A DNA stretch of 64,000 bases from Lederbergia citrea (GTDB lineage: Bacteria > Bacillota > Bacilli > Bacillales > Bacillaceae_C). The position numbers and the translations under genes were made by a program. Of the stretch, positions 18,723-31,863 are shown in pieces (the stretch's first letter is position 1; each line of letters begins with the position of its first letter). The stretch is from assembly GCF_018343525.1 (NCBI RefSeq), contig NZ_JAGYPH010000003.1, forward strand, positions 311,486 through 375,485. The letters are read 5' to 3'. The notes under the pieces were generated by a model that did no database searches, had not been told where the DNA came from, and saw only the letters and a program-made list of their open reading frames with translations.

Positions 18723-20867
18723 GATTAAGATGGATGGGAAGAGTATTCCTCTGATTAGGAATGTATCGAGTAGTATTCCCATTGCCATTGTGAATCCGAA
18801 TAGGAAAAGTTCTTGTAAGGGCTGTGTCATCAATACGGCAAATGTTGCGGCTAGGATTAATCCTGCTGAAGAAATGACGCCACCTGTCACCGCTACGCCT
18901 TTGCCGACAGCTTCTTTCCACGGAAGTTTCTTCGCTTCTTCCCTAATTCGGGAAACGAGCATGATGTTGTAGTCAATTCCTAAAGCAACCATGAACACAA
19001 AGGTATACACAGGCAATCGATAGCTGATTGCATCATAGCCCATTAAATGATGGAAAATCCACCAGCCAAATCCAAGCGTAGCAAAATAGGATAGAAGAAT
19101 CGATCCCATCATTAGGACTGGCATAAGAACTGACTTCGTTTGGAAACTAAGTATAATGGTTAGCAACACTATTACAAGTGAAAACAAGATAAGCATATCA
19201 CGTTGATTCATCTGCTTCACATCAAGCTGACCTGCTGTTTGGCCCGCATAATGAAGATGAAATTCACTCGATGAGAATCCGCTGTCCACCAGCATCTGCT
19301 CCGAGGAATCCCGAAGCTTCTGGACAGTGTCTAACGCTTCCAATTCATATGGATTATCATCCAAAACTAATTGGAGTCTTACCACTTCTCCTTTTTTAGA
19401 TAAAAAATTCCTCGGTAACTCCGTTTTATCCATAATCGCTGGAGTGACGGAACTGACACCGCTTTGATCTTCCAATCTTTTTCTAAGCTCATTTATTTTT
19501 CGTAAAAATGCTTCATTCGCATCGATTTTCTTGTCCGATTGTAAGATCACGGTCACTGGAGCCAATTGCCCCGCTTCATAATGATTTTCTAAAAGTTCGA
19601 AGCCTTGTCGTGAGGGCATATCTTCCGGAAATGAGTTTAATAAGTTAAACGAATACTTTATGGAAGAAAAATTGAATGCACCGATTAATAAAACGATTAG
19701 TAAAATACCTCCAAGTAGTCCGGGCCGTTTCATTACCTGCTTACTGATTTTCCCCCAAATTCCAGCTTTCCCCGCGCCAATTTTTTCAACCTTTGGTACA
19801 AACGGCCAGAAAGCTTTGCGGCCCATTAAAGCAAAAACACTTGGGATGAGCGTTATTCCGGCAAGTAAAATCACGACAACCGCTACCGAAAAAACTGGCG
19901 CAAAGTGATTATAAGGCTCAAAGATCGTAAAAAATAATGTCACCATCGCCAGAAGTACCGTGCCACCGCTAAACACAATCGGTTCAGATACATGGAACAT
20001 CGCTTCTCCCATGGCTCCATATTTTGAATCTTGCTTGCTTAATTCCTCCCTATATCTCGAAAAGACAAAGAGGCTATAGTCCGTCAAGACTGCAAATAAT
20101 AAGACAAGCATAATCGAGACCGCTGAACTATCAACAGCAAACCAATCATTTTTACCGGCCAAGCCTAAAATCCGATCGACGACTCCGTATACAATACCCG
20201 CAATCATCAACGGCGTTATCGCGAGTAAAGGAGAGCGATAGATGAAGATTAATATGATAAAAATCAACCCGACAGTCGCAAGCATTAAAACGAGATCGGC
20301 ATTTTTAAATAACGTAATTGTATCAGCCGATATCCCCGCAGGTCCGGTGATTTCAAACTGCATGCCATCCATACCGAGCATTTTCACTTTATCCCTAATT
20401 TTCTCCATCGTGTCATTAGCCAAACCCGATTCCAACTCAGCTTCCAATGACAGATTAAACAGCAAGGTCGTCCCGTCTTTTGAAAACATTTGGTCTTGTA
20501 CGGAAGAAGGAAATTGATGGAACGGCAAAGCACTTGTTATATGTTCGGGCTTTTGCTTAGAAGCAAGCCACTCACTCAATTCCGTAATTTTCTCCCGATC
20601 TTGCGCAGTTATTTTTCCGTCTCGATGAAAAACAAGCAATGCAGGCAAGCCTTCGTTAGCAGGAAATTGTTCTTTCAAAACTTGAGTGGCGATTTCCGAA
20701 GGGGTATCGCCGTTCACACTTCCCTCTTTACTATTACCGGCATATTCTTTTGCTGACGGGGCAAGCGCACTTAAAAGTACGACACCAAGCATCCACGCAA
20801 CAAGAATGATTTTTGCTCCCTTTGGACTGCTTGAAAATCCAACTAGCTTTCTAAAAGGACGAAGCAT
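18702..20867 (-). CDS. MMPL/RND-superfamily exporter, YdfJ-like
   Basis: Large proton-driven exporter of 721 residues. The arrangement is helix 1 (about 15-35), a big external domain (about 36-185), five helices, a second helix-loop-helix around residue 380, a second external domain and five more helices. The intramembrane proton-relay motif is seen as DYSLFVFSRYREE in the first half and DYNIMLVSRIREE in the second. Start ATG at 20865-20867 is preferred because AGGAG lies nine bases upstream; an ATG three codons earlier touches AGGAG directly. It is first in an operon with hssRS and carries an HssR-type box, so it is probably the pump induced by this two-component system. Substrate unknown. 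Confidence 0.85.
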   Translation of the reverse strand: MLRPFRKLVGFSSSPKGAKIILVAWMLGVVLLSALAPSAKEYAGNSKEGSVNGDTPSEIATQVLKEQFPANEGLPALLVFHRDGKITAQDREKITELSEWLASKQKPEHITSALPFHQFPSSVQDQMFSKDGTTLLFNLSLEAELESGLANDTMEKIRDKVKMLGMDGMQFEITGPAGISADTITLFKNADLVLMLATVGLIFIILIFIYRSPLLAITPLMIAGIVYGVVDRILGLAGKNDWFAVDSSAVSIMLVLLFAVLTDYSLFVFSRYREELSKQDSKYGAMGEAMFHVSEPIVFSGGTVLLAMVTLFFTIFEPYNHFAPVFSVAVVVILLAGITLIPSVFALMGRKAFWPFVPKVEKIGAGKAGIWGKISKQVMKRPGLLGGILLIVLLIGAFNFSSIKYSFNLLNSFPEDMPSRQGFELLENHYEAGQLAPVTVILQSDKKIDANEAFLRKINELRKRLEDQSGVSSVTPAIMDKTELPRNFLSKKGEVVRLQLVLDDNPYELEALDTVQKLRDSSEQMLVDSGFSSSEFHLHYAGQTAGQLDVKQMNQRDMLILFSLVIVLLTIILSFQTKSVLMPVLMMGSILLSYFATLGFGWWIFHHLMGYDAISYRLPVYTFVFMVALGIDYNIMLVSRIREEAKKLPWKEAVGKGVAVTGGVISSAGLILAATFAVLMTQPLQELFLFGFTMAMGILLDTFLIRGILFPSILILTKSGR

Positions 20868-20890
20868 ACTATTCATCTCCTAAACAATCA

Positions 20891-20935
20891 ATTTCTACAT
20901 TCATTGTAGAAATCGAATATGAACGGAGTATGAAT
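20891..20935 (-). promoter_or_regulatory. Candidate HssR box, promoter and palindrome of the MMPL gene
   Basis: Minus strand: ATTCATACT (20927-20935), CC, GTTCATATT (20916-20924), then 7 nt, then -10 TACAAT (20903-20908). This is the same spacing as at 8614-8646. The second half-site is a perfect HssR half-site as I recall the published consensus; the first matches 7 of 9. A perfect 9-bp palindrome (20891-20899 with 20905-20913) overlaps the -10 and may be an extra operator or a 5' mRNA stem. Confidence 0.65.
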
Positions 20936-20941
20936 AGCAGA

Positions 20942-21700
20942 TTACTTTACATATTCCCTAGCTTCCGTGCACTCCTCGCACTCATCTTCACATAGAAAAT
21001 AATATGGATTTGTCTTTAACTCCGCGCTTGCCACCTCAATAACATCCTTCGCTTTCATGAACTGGCAAATACCACGTCCTATTTGCTGTACAGTAAGACA
21101 ACCTTTTTCCTTAAGAAGGGATTCCATCTTTTTAAAATTTTGACAGCAATGATTGATGATTGGAACTTGTAGTTCCTCAACTTTTCCATTTTCAGAAATT
21201 AGCATCGTTGAATATGTTCTATACGGTACGTGATTTAATGATTCGGCTAAATGGATCGTCGTGTTGGAGTCATGGGAAACGCCGAGCAGGAGAACCCTCC
21301 CGTCTAGCTGATACACTTTTCCAATCGGACTTTTCATTCCTTCCGGTTCCTCCAAAGGATGTTCTGCGACAATTTCCTCCGCATGCTTCCCGATTGCTGC
21401 AAAGGCACTGCTCGGATGACTACTTCTATGGACCCCTGGCATTCTCCAAAAGGTTTCCGCAACAATCCCCATATCGTCGGTAGACGTTTCTTTAGGATCA
21501 AACACTTCTTCGCCGCTTGCCATCGATGGCATGACTAGCGTTCCGCTATCCCCCAAAACTTCTAATAAACTTTCTATCACTGCTTCTGGTCCTTCTTCTA
21601 TGTAACCAATATTCTTCAGTGAAGTATGAACAACGAGAACCATTCCTTCTTTTATTCCAATCGCCTTAAACTCCTTTATGAGCTCTTCTTTCGTAAGCAT
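20942..21700 (-). CDS. AAC(3)-family N-acetyltransferase (aminoglycoside 3-N-acetyltransferase-like)
   Basis: Acetyl-CoA dependent acetyltransferase of 252 residues, similar to YokD/AAC(3) proteins. Family motifs include VLVVHTSLKNIG, GTLVMPSMA, MPGVHRSSHPSSAFAAIG and LLGVSHDSNTTIHLAE. The start is ATG at 21698-21700 with AAGGAG seven bases upstream; the reading frame is open further but has no other ribosome binding site. The C-terminus is unusual: a cysteine- and acid-rich tail CEDECEECTEAREYVK. Many chromosomal members do not confer aminoglycoside resistance, so substrate is uncertain. Confidence 0.82.
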   Translation of the reverse strand: MLTKEELIKEFKAIGIKEGMVLVVHTSLKNIGYIEEGPEAVIESLLEVLGDSGTLVMPSMASGEEVFDPKETSTDDMGIVAETFWRMPGVHRSSHPSSAFAAIGKHAEEIVAEHPLEEPEGMKSPIGKVYQLDGRVLLLGVSHDSNTTIHLAESLNHVPYRTYSTMLISENGKVEELQVPIINHCCQNFKKMESLLKEKGCLTVQQIGRGICQFMKAKDVIEVASAELKTNPYYFLCEDECEECTEAREYVK

Positions 21701-21780
21701 ATATATTCTCCTTTCATATACAATCATTATTTCGATAACAACCTCATCTTCTCCTCCAATGCCCATTTTTCAAAAAGACG

Positions 21781-21830
21781 TTGACATTTTTTCCTATTCG
21801 TTATATGGTTAATTACATAAGTAACTAACC
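21781..21830 (+). promoter_or_regulatory. Promoter and GntR-type operator of the ytrA-like operon
   Basis: -35 TTGACA (21781-21786), 17-bp spacer, -10 TATGGT (21804-21809). A 24-bp palindrome (21807-21830) runs GGTTA.TTAC to GTAA.TAACC and overlaps the -10 and the likely start point, so the encoded GntR protein is expected to repress its own operon. Confidence 0.72.
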
Positions 21831-21847
21831 AACATGGTGGTGAGGCA

Positions 21848-22219
21848 GTGAAAAATTTAATTGATGATGGCCGGCCTATATTTATCCAGATTGCAGAGCG
21901 CATTGAAGATGACATTATTGAAGGCGGGTTGCCAGAAGAATCGCAAGTTCCCTCAACGAATCAATTCGCCGCATTTTACAAAATCAATCCTGCAACAGCT
22001 GCAAAAGGCGTAAATTTGTTGGTGGATGAAGGCATTTTATATAAAAAGCGGGGGATTGGCATGTTTGTTTCCGAAGGAGCACGAATGAAAGTTATGGAAA
22101 AAAGGAAAGAACAGTTTTTCGAACAGTATGTAGTCACGATGATTCGCGAAGCGGAGAAACTTGGGATTACAGCTGACCAATTGACGGAAATGATCCGGAG
22201 AGGGGATAGCAAGCGATGA
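21848..22219 (+). CDS. GntR-family regulator, YtrA subfamily
   Basis: A 123-residue repressor starting at GTG after GGTGAGG. The winged helix-turn-helix occupies residues 10-75 (PIFIQIAERIEDDIIEGGLPE ... NPATAAKGVNLLVDEGILYKKRGIGMFV), followed by a short dimerisation tail of about 45 residues instead of a large effector domain, as in the YtrA subfamily. Such regulators control the ABC genes they precede and often respond to cell-envelope antibiotics. The stop overlaps the ABC ATPase start by four bases. Confidence 0.9.
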   Translation: MKNLIDDGRPIFIQIAERIEDDIIEGGLPEESQVPSTNQFAAFYKINPATAAKGVNLLVDEGILYKKRGIGMFVSEGARMKVMEKRKEQFFEQYVVTMIREAEKLGITADQLTEMIRRGDSKR

Positions 22220-23106
22220 AAAATGTGATTGAAATCAAGCAGCTCGATAAATCGTACGGGAATTTTCACGCAATCCAGGACGTCAGTTTCTCCATTCAAG
22301 AAAATAAAATATATGGTCTACTCGGAAGAAATGGTGCGGGAAAAACGACGCTCATGAAAATGATTACGGCGCAAATTTTTCCGACAAGCGGCGATTTGAA
22401 AGTATTCGGAGAGGATCCATACGAAAATGCTAATGCGCTCAGCCAAATTTGCTTTATTAAAGAGAGCCAGAAATACCCGGATCAGTATAGTATCCTCGAT
22501 ATTTTAGAAGTGTCGAAATCAATTTTCCCAAATTGGGATACTGACTTTGCACATTCCCTAATAAAAGATTTCAATCTGCCTTTGAAACGGAAAATGAAGA
22601 AGCTGTCTCGTGGGATGCGTTCTGCTGTTGGGATTGTAGTTGGACTCGCAAGCCGCGCGCCGATCACTATTTTTGATGAACCATACTTGGGACTTGATGC
22701 AGTTTCCAGGGGGTTATTTTACGATCGGTTAATGGAGGATTATTCTGAATATCCCAGAACCGTCATCCTGTCCACGCATTTGATTGATGAAGTGAGCCGC
22801 TTGCTTGAGCATATTTTAGTCATCGACAACGGAAAGCTTATTATCGATCAAGAAGCCGAAGTATTGCGTGGAAAAGCATTTACAGTTACTGGGAAGTCTT
22901 CAAAGGTAGAAGCATTTCTCGTTGGTAAGGAAACAGTGCATCGCGAACCGTTCGGCGGATTGCTATCCGCCACTGTGATTCGGAGTGGCGCCGATCAAAA
23001 ACTAGCGGAGGCAAGCGGACTTGAGATTTCGCCTGTTTCGCTGCAGCAGCTTGTCGTTCATTTGACAAATGGAAAATCCGAACATAAAGGGGCGATTGCG
23101 GAATGA
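22216..23106 (+). CDS. ABC transporter ATP-binding protein (YtrB/YhcG-type)
   Basis: Cytoplasmic ATPase, 296 residues. Walker A GRNGAGKTT (about 38-46), Q-loop region CFIKESQKYPDQYS, signature LSRGMRSAVG, Walker B ITIFDEPYLGLDA, and H-loop STHLIDE. The signature LSRGM, rather than LSGGQ, is common among YtrB-like ATPases. It is coupled by four-base overlaps to both the regulator and the permease, forming a three-gene operon. Substrate unknown. Confidence 0.88.
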   Translation: MKNVIEIKQLDKSYGNFHAIQDVSFSIQENKIYGLLGRNGAGKTTLMKMITAQIFPTSGDLKVFGEDPYENANALSQICFIKESQKYPDQYSILDILEVSKSIFPNWDTDFAHSLIKDFNLPLKRKMKKLSRGMRSAVGIVVGLASRAPITIFDEPYLGLDAVSRGLFYDRLMEDYSEYPRTVILSTHLIDEVSRLLEHILVIDNGKLIIDQEAEVLRGKAFTVTGKSSKVEAFLVGKETVHREPFGGLLSATVIRSGADQKLAEASGLEISPVSLQQLVVHLTNGKSEHKGAIAE

Positions 23107-23786
23107 ATAGAGTTTCAGGTGTTATAAAACTTCATTATCGTGATAAATGGTCGTGGATGTATATTCCTGCTTTAATCCTTTTTTCTAGTTTTGCCGTTAA
23201 TCTCATCATAAGTTTCTTGATTCCTAATCAAGACATTTATACAGGCGGTGTATCTTCAGTTTTTATTTTCATCTTTGTAGCAGGAATTCTGGTCGTGGCG
23301 CAAACCTTTCCTTTTGCTTTAGGAATATCAATCAGAAGAACTGATTATTTTATCGGGTCTGCAGCCGTAGGAACCATTGCCAGCATCCTATTTGGAAGTT
23401 TAATTTTCTTGATGGCACTTTTGGAAGAGCAGTCGAATGGCTGGGGCACTAGACTCCATTTTTTCCACTTGCCTTATGTAAATGACGGGACAGCTTTGGA
23501 GCAACTCAGTATATATATTATCTTATTTCTCTATATGTTCTCCCTTGGTTTTTTAATATCGAGCTTTGCGCGGCGCTTTGGCAAAAAAGGTATGTTCATT
23601 TCGTCGTTGGTCTTCCTGCTAGTTGGAAGCATTGCGGTCTTGCTCTTGCATCAATATGAAGCCTGGTGGAATATCTTCAGTTGGTTTGCTAGCCAAACAG
23701 CTGCACAACTTGCCTATTCGCTCATACCATTTGTACTAATCAATCTACTTGCATCGTATCTTTTCCTGCGTCGTGCAACGGTTTAA
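23103..23786 (+). CDS. ABC transporter permease of the ytrA-type operon
   Basis: Integral membrane protein of 227 residues with six predicted helices (around residues 16-38, 54-77, 86-108, 136-158, 166-187 and 200-222). It starts inside the ATPase stop codon and is the last gene before a strong terminator. No sequence motif reveals the substrate. The pairing with a YtrA-type regulator suggests an efflux or envelope-stress role. Confidence 0.8.
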   Translation: MNRVSGVIKLHYRDKWSWMYIPALILFSSFAVNLIISFLIPNQDIYTGGVSSVFIFIFVAGILVVAQTFPFALGISIRRTDYFIGSAAVGTIASILFGSLIFLMALLEEQSNGWGTRLHFFHLPYVNDGTALEQLSIYIILFLYMFSLGFLISSFARRFGKKGMFISSLVFLLVGSIAVLLLHQYEAWWNIFSWFASQTAAQLAYSLIPFVLINLLASYLFLRRATV

Positions 23787-23812
23787 CGTTAAAGGGTCTA
23801 GTTCGAATAAAC

Positions 23813-23846
23813 AAAAAACGACTTGCCAATGCAAGTCGTTTTTTTG
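23813..23846. terminator. Bidirectional terminator between the ABC operon and leuD
   Basis: AACGACTTGC-CAAT-GCAAGTCGTT stem (23818-23841) flanked by A-run on the left and T-run on the right. It ends the plus-strand ABC operon and the minus-strand ilv-leu operon, whose last stop codon is at 23848. Confidence 0.92.
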
Positions 23847-23847
23847 T

Positions 23848-24432
23848 TTATGCCAGAGACTTCTCGTACTCCGCGATCTTATCTTCCAATTGCAGTGTTA
23901 ATGCAATTTCGTCCCAACCGTTCAAGAGCATTTGACGGCGGTATGGATCGACAGTGAAAGAATACATATCCCCATCTTCTGTTACAACCGTTTCTGTTTC
24001 GAGTGAAACGGTAATGTTCAATGCTTTTTCCTGCGATTTTTTCAGCAAATCTTCAACATCTGCTTCCGCTAACTGAATAGGAAGGATGCCATTTTTAAAA
24101 CAGTTATTGTAAAATATATCAGCAAAGCTCATCGCAAGAACAACTCTAAACCCATAATCGCCAAGTGCCCATGGTGCGTGTTCGCGGGAAGAACCGCAGC
24201 CGAAATTGTCGCGAGCAATGAGAATTTCACTGTTTGCATATTCTGGCTTATTTAATTCAAAGTCAGCTCTTTCAACACCGTTATCGTCAAAGCGCCAGTG
24301 ATAAAATAAGTATTTGCCAAAACCAGTTCGCTCAATTCGTTTTAAAAATTGCTTCGGAATGATTTGGTCTGTATCGACATTAGAACGATCTAACGGTGCA
24401 AGGACGCTCGTTACTTCTTTAATCGGTCTCAT
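23848..24432 (-). CDS. leuD: 3-isopropylmalate dehydratase small subunit
   Basis: Small subunit of isopropylmalate isomerase (leucine pathway), 194 residues, cytoplasmic. Conserved swivel-domain motifs are [14 protein letters not shown] near residue 20 and [14 protein letters not shown] near residue 75. It overlaps leuC by four bases and is the last gene of the ilv-leu operon. Confidence 0.96.
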   Translation of the reverse strand: MRPIKEVTSVLAPLDRSNVDTDQIIPKQFLKRIERTGFGKYLFYHWRFDDNGVERADFELNKPEYANSEILIARDNFGCGSSREHAPWALGDYGFRVVLAMSFADIFYNNCFKNGILPIQLAEADVEDLLKKSQEKALNITVSLETETVVTEDGDMYSFTVDPYRRQMLLNGWDEIALTLQLEDKIAEYEKSLA

Positions 24433-25844
24433 ACAAGCGCCTCCTCTTGTTTAAATGTACGAACATCGACGAAGCGACCCGCAATTGCTGCAGCTGCGGC
24501 CATTGCCGGGCTTACTAAGTGTGTACGTGAACCATTGCCTTGGCGTCCTTCGAAGTTACGGTTCGATGTGGATGCACATCTCATGCCCGCAGGAACTTGG
24601 TCTGCGTTCATTGCGAGACACATACTGCATCCTGTTTCGCGCCATTCAAAACCAGCCTCAAGGAAAATTTTATCTAAGCCTTCTTCTTCTGCCATTGTTT
24701 TTACCGTTCTTGAACCAGGGACGATAATTGCATTTACGCCGGGACTTACTTTTTGACCTGCAACTACTTTCGAAGCTGCGCGTAAGTCTTCAATTCGGGA
24801 ATTCGTACAAGAACCAATGAACACATATTGAATCTCTATATCGGTCATTTTCGTTCCGCCTTCTAGACCCATATAATGAAGCGCTTTTTCAATTTCCGCT
24901 TTTTCAGCTTCGGTTTTCGCATCTTCAGGACGCGGCACTACACCGTTCACACCTACACCCATGCCTGGGTTTGTTCCCCATGTAACGACTGGCTCAATTT
25001 CAGAAGCATCGATTTCGATTACTGCATCATATTTGGCATCCGGATCGGTAGCAAGACTACGCCATTCAGCTTTTAATTTTTCAAACTCTGCGCCTGCTGG
25101 TACATGTGGACGTCCTTCCAGATAAGAAAATGTTGTTTCATCCGGAGCGATTAAGCCCGCTTTTGCACCTGCTTCAATCGACATATTACAAACAGTCATG
25201 CGCTCTTCCATCGTTAAATTTCTAATCGCACTACCTGTATATTCAAAAATATGACCAGTACCAATATTAATGCCGTACTTTGCAATGATTGCTAAAATTA
25301 AGTCTTTTGATGTGACACCAGGACCTAATTCTCCGTTCACTTGCACTTGCATCGTTTTCGGTTTTGCTTGCCATAATGTTTGTGTGGAAAGGACATGTTC
25401 AACTTCACTCGTACCAATCCCAAATGCCAAGGCACCCATTGCACCATGTGTCGATGTATGGCTATCACCGCACACAATCGTTTTCCCTGGTTGCGTCAAA
25501 CCTAGTTCAGGTCCAATAACGTGGACAATTCCTTGATCTGGATGCCCCATCCCTGCTAAAGGTACACCAAATTCAGCACAGTTTTTTTCCAATGTTGTCA
25601 TTTGCTTCTCAGAAATCGGATCAGTAACAGCTTCATTTAAACGCGTCGGCACGTTATGATCCATTGTCGCAAATGTTAAATCAGGCCTGCGCACTTTTCT
25701 GCCGTTCAACCGCAAGCCCTCAAATGCTTGCGGAGATGTCACTTCATGGACGAGATGAAGATCGATATACAGCAAATCCGGCTTGCCTTCTTCTTCATGC
25801 ACGACATGTTTATCCCAAATTTTTTCGATAATCGTTTTGCCCAT
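24429..25844 (-). CDS. leuC: 3-isopropylmalate dehydratase large subunit
   Basis: Aconitase-family [4Fe-4S] subunit of isopropylmalate isomerase, 471 residues. Cluster and active-site segments are [40 protein letters not shown] and [10 protein letters not shown], with the cysteines expected to hold the cluster. The start chosen is ATG at 25842-25844 ([13 protein letters not shown]), with GAGGTGGAG upstream; an earlier GTG five codons upstream lacks a properly spaced site. The gene starts near the leuB stop and overlaps leuD. Confidence 0.95.
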   Translation of the reverse strand: MGKTIIEKIWDKHVVHEEEGKPDLLYIDLHLVHEVTSPQAFEGLRLNGRKVRRPDLTFATMDHNVPTRLNEAVTDPISEKQMTTLEKNCAEFGVPLAGMGHPDQGIVHVIGPELGLTQPGKTIVCGDSHTSTHGAMGALAFGIGTSEVEHVLSTQTLWQAKPKTMQVQVNGELGPGVTSKDLILAIIAKYGINIGTGHIFEYTGSAIRNLTMEERMTVCNMSIEAGAKAGLIAPDETTFSYLEGRPHVPAGAEFEKLKAEWRSLATDPDAKYDAVIEIDASEIEPVVTWGTNPGMGVGVNGVVPRPEDAKTEAEKAEIEKALHYMGLEGGTKMTDIEIQYVFIGSCTNSRIEDLRAASKVVAGQKVSPGVNAIIVPGSRTVKTMAEEEGLDKIFLEAGFEWRETGCSMCLAMNADQVPAGMRCASTSNRNFEGRQGNGSRTHLVSPAMAAAAAIAGRFVDVRTFKQEEALV

Positions 25845-25855
25845 CTTTCTCCACC

Positions 25856-26956
25856 TCACACATACGCTGACAAAATATTGTCTGCAATCAATTCACATTC
25901 AATTTCATTGATGATTTTTTCCGTCATTTCACGTGTTGATAAAACTTTTCGGCCAATATTTTTAAATTCATTTGTGCAATAGCCATCTTCAAGTACACTT
26001 TTCACTGCTTTTTCTACTGCACTTGCTTCCTGCTCCATTCCAAACGAGCTGCGAAGCATCATTGCGGCTGATAAAATAGCACCGATTGGATTGGCAATGT
26101 TTTGCCCGGCAATATCCGGTGCAGATCCGTGGATCGGTTCATACATTCCAAAGCCATCTGCACGAAGACTGGCTGACGGAAGCATGCCCAATGATCCGGT
26201 AATGACAGAAGCCTCGTCGCTTAAAATATCACCAAACATATTCTCAGTTACGACCACGTCAAATGCTGCCGGATAAGTAATTAATTTCATCGCTGCTGCA
26301 TCAACGAGCATATGCTCATACTCGACTTCAGGATAATTTTCGGCTACTTCCTCGACTATTTTCCGCCACAATTTACTGGACTCAAGCACGTTGGCTTTAT
26401 CTACTGACGTGACTTTATTTCTGCGCTGCTTCGCTAATTCAAAAGCATGAATGACTACTCGCTCAATTTCTTCGCGTGCATAAACAAGTGTATCGACTGC
26501 TTTTTCATTATCATGGAAGCTCGGCTCACCGAAATAAAGTCCTCCCGTCAATTCTCGGACAATCATCATGTCCACGCCTTCTGCCACTTCTTCCTTCAAA
26601 GGAGAAACAGCCAGCAAGCTCTTGAATGCTTGCACTGGCCGGAGATTCACACTTAATTCAAAGTGCTTGCGAATTTGAAGAAGCCCTCTTTCCGGTCGAA
26701 GATGGGAAGGATGATTATCCCATGCCGGACCACCGACCGCACCAAGGAGAATCGCATCACTCTCTTCACAGATTTTGATCGTTTCCTCAGGTAAAGGCTG
26801 ACCGGCTTTATCGACGGCTTCCCCTCCGAGTAAGCCGTTTACCCATTCAAACTCATGATGAAAGCGGCGGCCGATTGAATCCAATACAGCCGTTGCCGCA
26901 TCTGTCACTTCCTTACCAATTCCGTCCCCGCGCAACACAGCTACTCGTTTCTTCAT
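25856..26956 (-). CDS. leuB: 3-isopropylmalate dehydrogenase
   Basis: NAD-dependent oxidative decarboxylase of the leucine pathway, 366 residues. Motifs are [10 protein letters not shown] at the N-terminus, [21 protein letters not shown] and [11 protein letters not shown] with [17 protein letters not shown]. The start ATG at 26954-26956 ([12 protein letters not shown]) has GGAGG eight bases upstream. The frame is open further upstream, but that stretch translates dispersed palindrome copy C and is not protein-like. Confidence 0.96.
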   Translation of the reverse strand: MKKRVAVLRGDGIGKEVTDAATAVLDSIGRRFHHEFEWVNGLLGGEAVDKAGQPLPEETIKICEESDAILLGAVGGPAWDNHPSHLRPERGLLQIRKHFELSVNLRPVQAFKSLLAVSPLKEEVAEGVDMMIVRELTGGLYFGEPSFHDNEKAVDTLVYAREEIERVVIHAFELAKQRRNKVTSVDKANVLESSKLWRKIVEEVAENYPEVEYEHMLVDAAAMKLITYPAAFDVVVTENMFGDILSDEASVITGSLGMLPSASLRADGFGMYEPIHGSAPDIAGQNIANPIGAILSAAMMLRSSFGMEQEASAVEKAVKSVLEDGYCTNEFKNIGRKVLSTREMTEKIINEIECELIADNILSAYV

Positions 26957-26970
26957 CTCCATATCCTCCT

Positions 26971-27011
26971 TTTTCGACAGGTGACAGGCACCACCCGAAT
27001 TTTGTCGAAAA
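26971..27011. repeat. Dispersed nested palindrome, copy C
   Basis: Outer arms TTTTCGACA (26971-26979) and TGTCGAAAA (27003-27011) enclose GGTG-ACAGG-CACC (26980-26992). The core has the opposite orientation to copies A and B. It sits between leuA and leuB, with the leuB ribosome binding site abutting its end. Confidence 0.88.
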
Positions 27012-27033
27012 TTCTTAAAACTCACCTGATTAT

Positions 27034-29614
<2,581 letters not shown>

Positions 29615-30133
29615 TTATAATTGTAAAATTGATAGTTGTGGTGTTTCTGGTTTTTGCTGTTCTCGAACGAAGGCCGTTACCCCTGTTCTAGATATATCTT
29701 TAATGCCATAAGGCTTCAGCAAATCAATAAATGCTTCTACTTTTGTTGGTTCTCCTGTGATTTGCACAGTGACCATGTTCTTGCCCATATCAATAACGGT
29801 TGCCCTAAATGGTTCGATGATGCTGTATACTTCGCTGCGAACCGACGGCGGGCAAGCCACTTTGACGAGTGCCAATTCCCGAGTAACAATTGATTTATCG
29901 GTAATATCGGTCACCTTGATTACATCGATTTGTTTCTGTAGCTGTTTAAGTAACTGCTCCATTTTTGCCGGATCTTCCATCGGCACGATGAACGTCATTT
30001 TTGAAATCGCTGGGTTTCCAGTTGGCCCAACTGTGATGCTTTCGATATTAAATTGCCTTTTGGCGAATAATCCGGTTATTCGGTTCAACACTCCACTGTT
30101 ATTGTTGACTGTGACAGTAACAACCCGTTTCAT
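29615..30133 (-). CDS. ilvH: Acetolactate synthase small (regulatory) subunit
   Basis: Regulatory subunit conferring valine feedback, 172 residues. The N-terminal ACT domain reads [30 protein letters not shown], with a second ACT-like half from about residue 80. It overlaps the ilvB stop by four bases (ATGA), ensuring stoichiometric synthesis with the large subunit. Confidence 0.95.
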   Translation of the reverse strand: MKRVVTVTVNNNSGVLNRITGLFAKRQFNIESITVGPTGNPAISKMTFIVPMEDPAKMEQLLKQLQKQIDVIKVTDITDKSIVTRELALVKVACPPSVRSEVYSIIEPFRATVIDMGKNMVTVQITGEPTKVEAFIDLLKPYGIKDISRTGVTAFVREQQKPETPQLSILQL

Positions 30134-31863
30134 TCTCCCACCCCAATCATTTCATGCAGTCCTTTACCTGGAGCAACCATCGGATATACGTTTTCCTTTT
30201 GAACAACCCGACAATCAATTAAAACTGGCTCCGGTAAATTAAAAGCTTCTTCAAACACCGCTCTTGCTTCTTCTTCTGTTGATGCTCGGTAACCTCTAAT
30301 TCCGTAGGCCTCGGCTAATTTTACAAAATCAGGCTGTTCAGGGATTAAAGAATGAGAATAGCGCTCTTCGTAAAAAGTTTCTTGCCATTGACGGACCATT
30401 CCTAAACATTGATTATTCAGAATAACTACTTTAACTGGTAAATTAAGTTCCTTGATAACGGATAATTCCTGCAGCGTCATTTGAAAGCCGCCATCACCGG
30501 TTACTGCTATAACTGTTTTTTCCAGATCAGCCAGTTGTGCGCCGATTGCCGACGGAAAACCAAAGCCCATCGTGCCAAGTCCGCCTGAGGTTACCCAGTT
30601 ATCAGGACCGTTAAAGCCATAATACTGTGCAGCCCACATTTGATGCTGTCCAACGTCTGTTGTGACAATTGCATCTCCACCAGTTAATTCATGAATCATT
30701 TGAATGACGTGTGGTGAAGATAGTGAACCTTCATCTGAGACAGGTGTTTTAAATGGATATTTCTCTTTACTTTCCTGCAATTGCTCTGTCCATTCTGAAA
30801 TATCTGGGAGATCTACCTCCAGCTTCAGAAGCTCTTTCAGAACCGCCTTCGCGTCACCGACAATTGGGACGGCTGTTGGAACATTTTTACCGATTTCAGC
30901 AGGATCAATATCGATATGGGCAACGGTGGCATTCGGTGCAAAATGCTGTAAATTACCTGTCAAACGGTCATCAAAACGTGCGCCAATATTAATGAGTAAA
31001 TCACATTCCGTAATTGCCGTATTAGATGTGTAGGTCCCATGCATTCCCGCCATTCCTAAAAACTGCGGATGGTCGCCAGGAATCGTTCCTAAGCCGAGCA
31101 GTGTGTTCGTAATCGGAAATCCAGTCTTCTCGACAAATTCTTTTAAATAATCAGACCCTTTTGCAAATAAGACGCCTGCACCGGCAAGAATCAATGGCTT
31201 TTTGGCGTTTTCCATCTCTCTTGCAAGCTTTTGGATCTGCAAATAATTCGGTTGCGTTGTCGGCTGATATCCAGGTAAATTGATTGGAGAATCCGGATAG
31301 ATTTCCGCTGCCTGCTGTGCAATATCTTTCGGAATATCGATGAGCACCGGCCCTTTACGTCCTGTCGAAGCAATATAGAATGCTTCTTTGATAATTCTGC
31401 CAAAGTCCTCAAGCTTTTTGACTTGATAGTTGTGTTTTGTGATTGGCATTGTTATACCGATGATGTCAGATTCTTGGAATGCATCTGTACCAAGCGCAGA
31501 GCTTGCGACCTGACCTGTAAAAACGACAAGAGGCAAAGAATCCATCATTGCGTCTGCAATTCCAGTCACTAAGTTCGTTGCACCTGGTCCAGAAGTGGCG
31601 ATTACGACCCCCGGCTTACCAGTAACCCTTGCATATCCTTCTGCAGCATGGATAGCTCCTTGCTCATGCCTTGTTAACACATGCCTAATTGGATTTCTGT
31701 GCAATGCATCATAAATCGGCAGCGCAGCTCCTCCTGGATAACCGAAAATTATTTCGACGTTCTCTTTTTGCAGTGCCTCAATGAAAAGGTCTGCTCCAGT
31801 TTTCACTTGTTCTTTTACGGCCGTGTCTGACATTTGGTTACTCGTTTCCGTCGGGATACCCAT
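30130..31863 (-). CDS. ilvB: Acetolactate synthase large (catalytic) subunit
   Basis: Thiamine-diphosphate enzyme starting valine, leucine and isoleucine synthesis, 577 residues from the ATG used here. Motifs: catalytic Glu in [18 protein letters not shown] and [18 protein letters not shown]-type middle domain; ThDP motif [20 protein letters not shown]. The start could be this ATG (31861-31863) or the GTG two codons earlier (31867-31869). AAGGAAGG lies nearer to an overlapping ATG-CAG-TGA triplet set at 31866-31874. It is the first gene after the T-box leader. Confidence 0.94.
   Translation of the reverse strand: MGIPTETSNQMSDTAVKEQVKTGADLFIEALQKENVEIIFGYPGGAALPIYDALHRNPIRHVLTRHEQGAIHAAEGYARVTGKPGVVIATSGPGATNLVTGIADAMMDSLPLVVFTGQVASSALGTDAFQESDIIGITMPITKHNYQVKKLEDFGRIIKEAFYIASTGRKGPVLIDIPKDIAQQAAEIYPDSPINLPGYQPTTQPNYLQIQKLAREMENAKKPLILAGAGVLFAKGSDYLKEFVEKTGFPITNTLLGLGTIPGDHPQFLGMAGMHGTYTSNTAITECDLLINIGARFDDRLTGNLQHFAPNATVAHIDIDPAEIGKNVPTAVPIVGDAKAVLKELLKLEVDLPDISEWTEQLQESKEKYPFKTPVSDEGSLSSPHVIQMIHELTGGDAIVTTDVGQHQMWAAQYYGFNGPDNWVTSGGLGTMGFGFPSAIGAQLADLEKTVIAVTGDGGFQMTLQELSVIKELNLPVKVVILNNQCLGMVRQWQETFYEERYSHSLIPEQPDFVKLAEAYGIRGYRASTEEEARAVFEEAFNLPEPVLIDCRVVQKENVYPMVAPGKGLHEMIGVGE

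Noticed and set aside
26957-27025. N-terminal extension of LeuB
   Set aside because: It translates dispersed palindrome copy C and the ribosome binding site; LeuB proteins begin at the downstream ATG.
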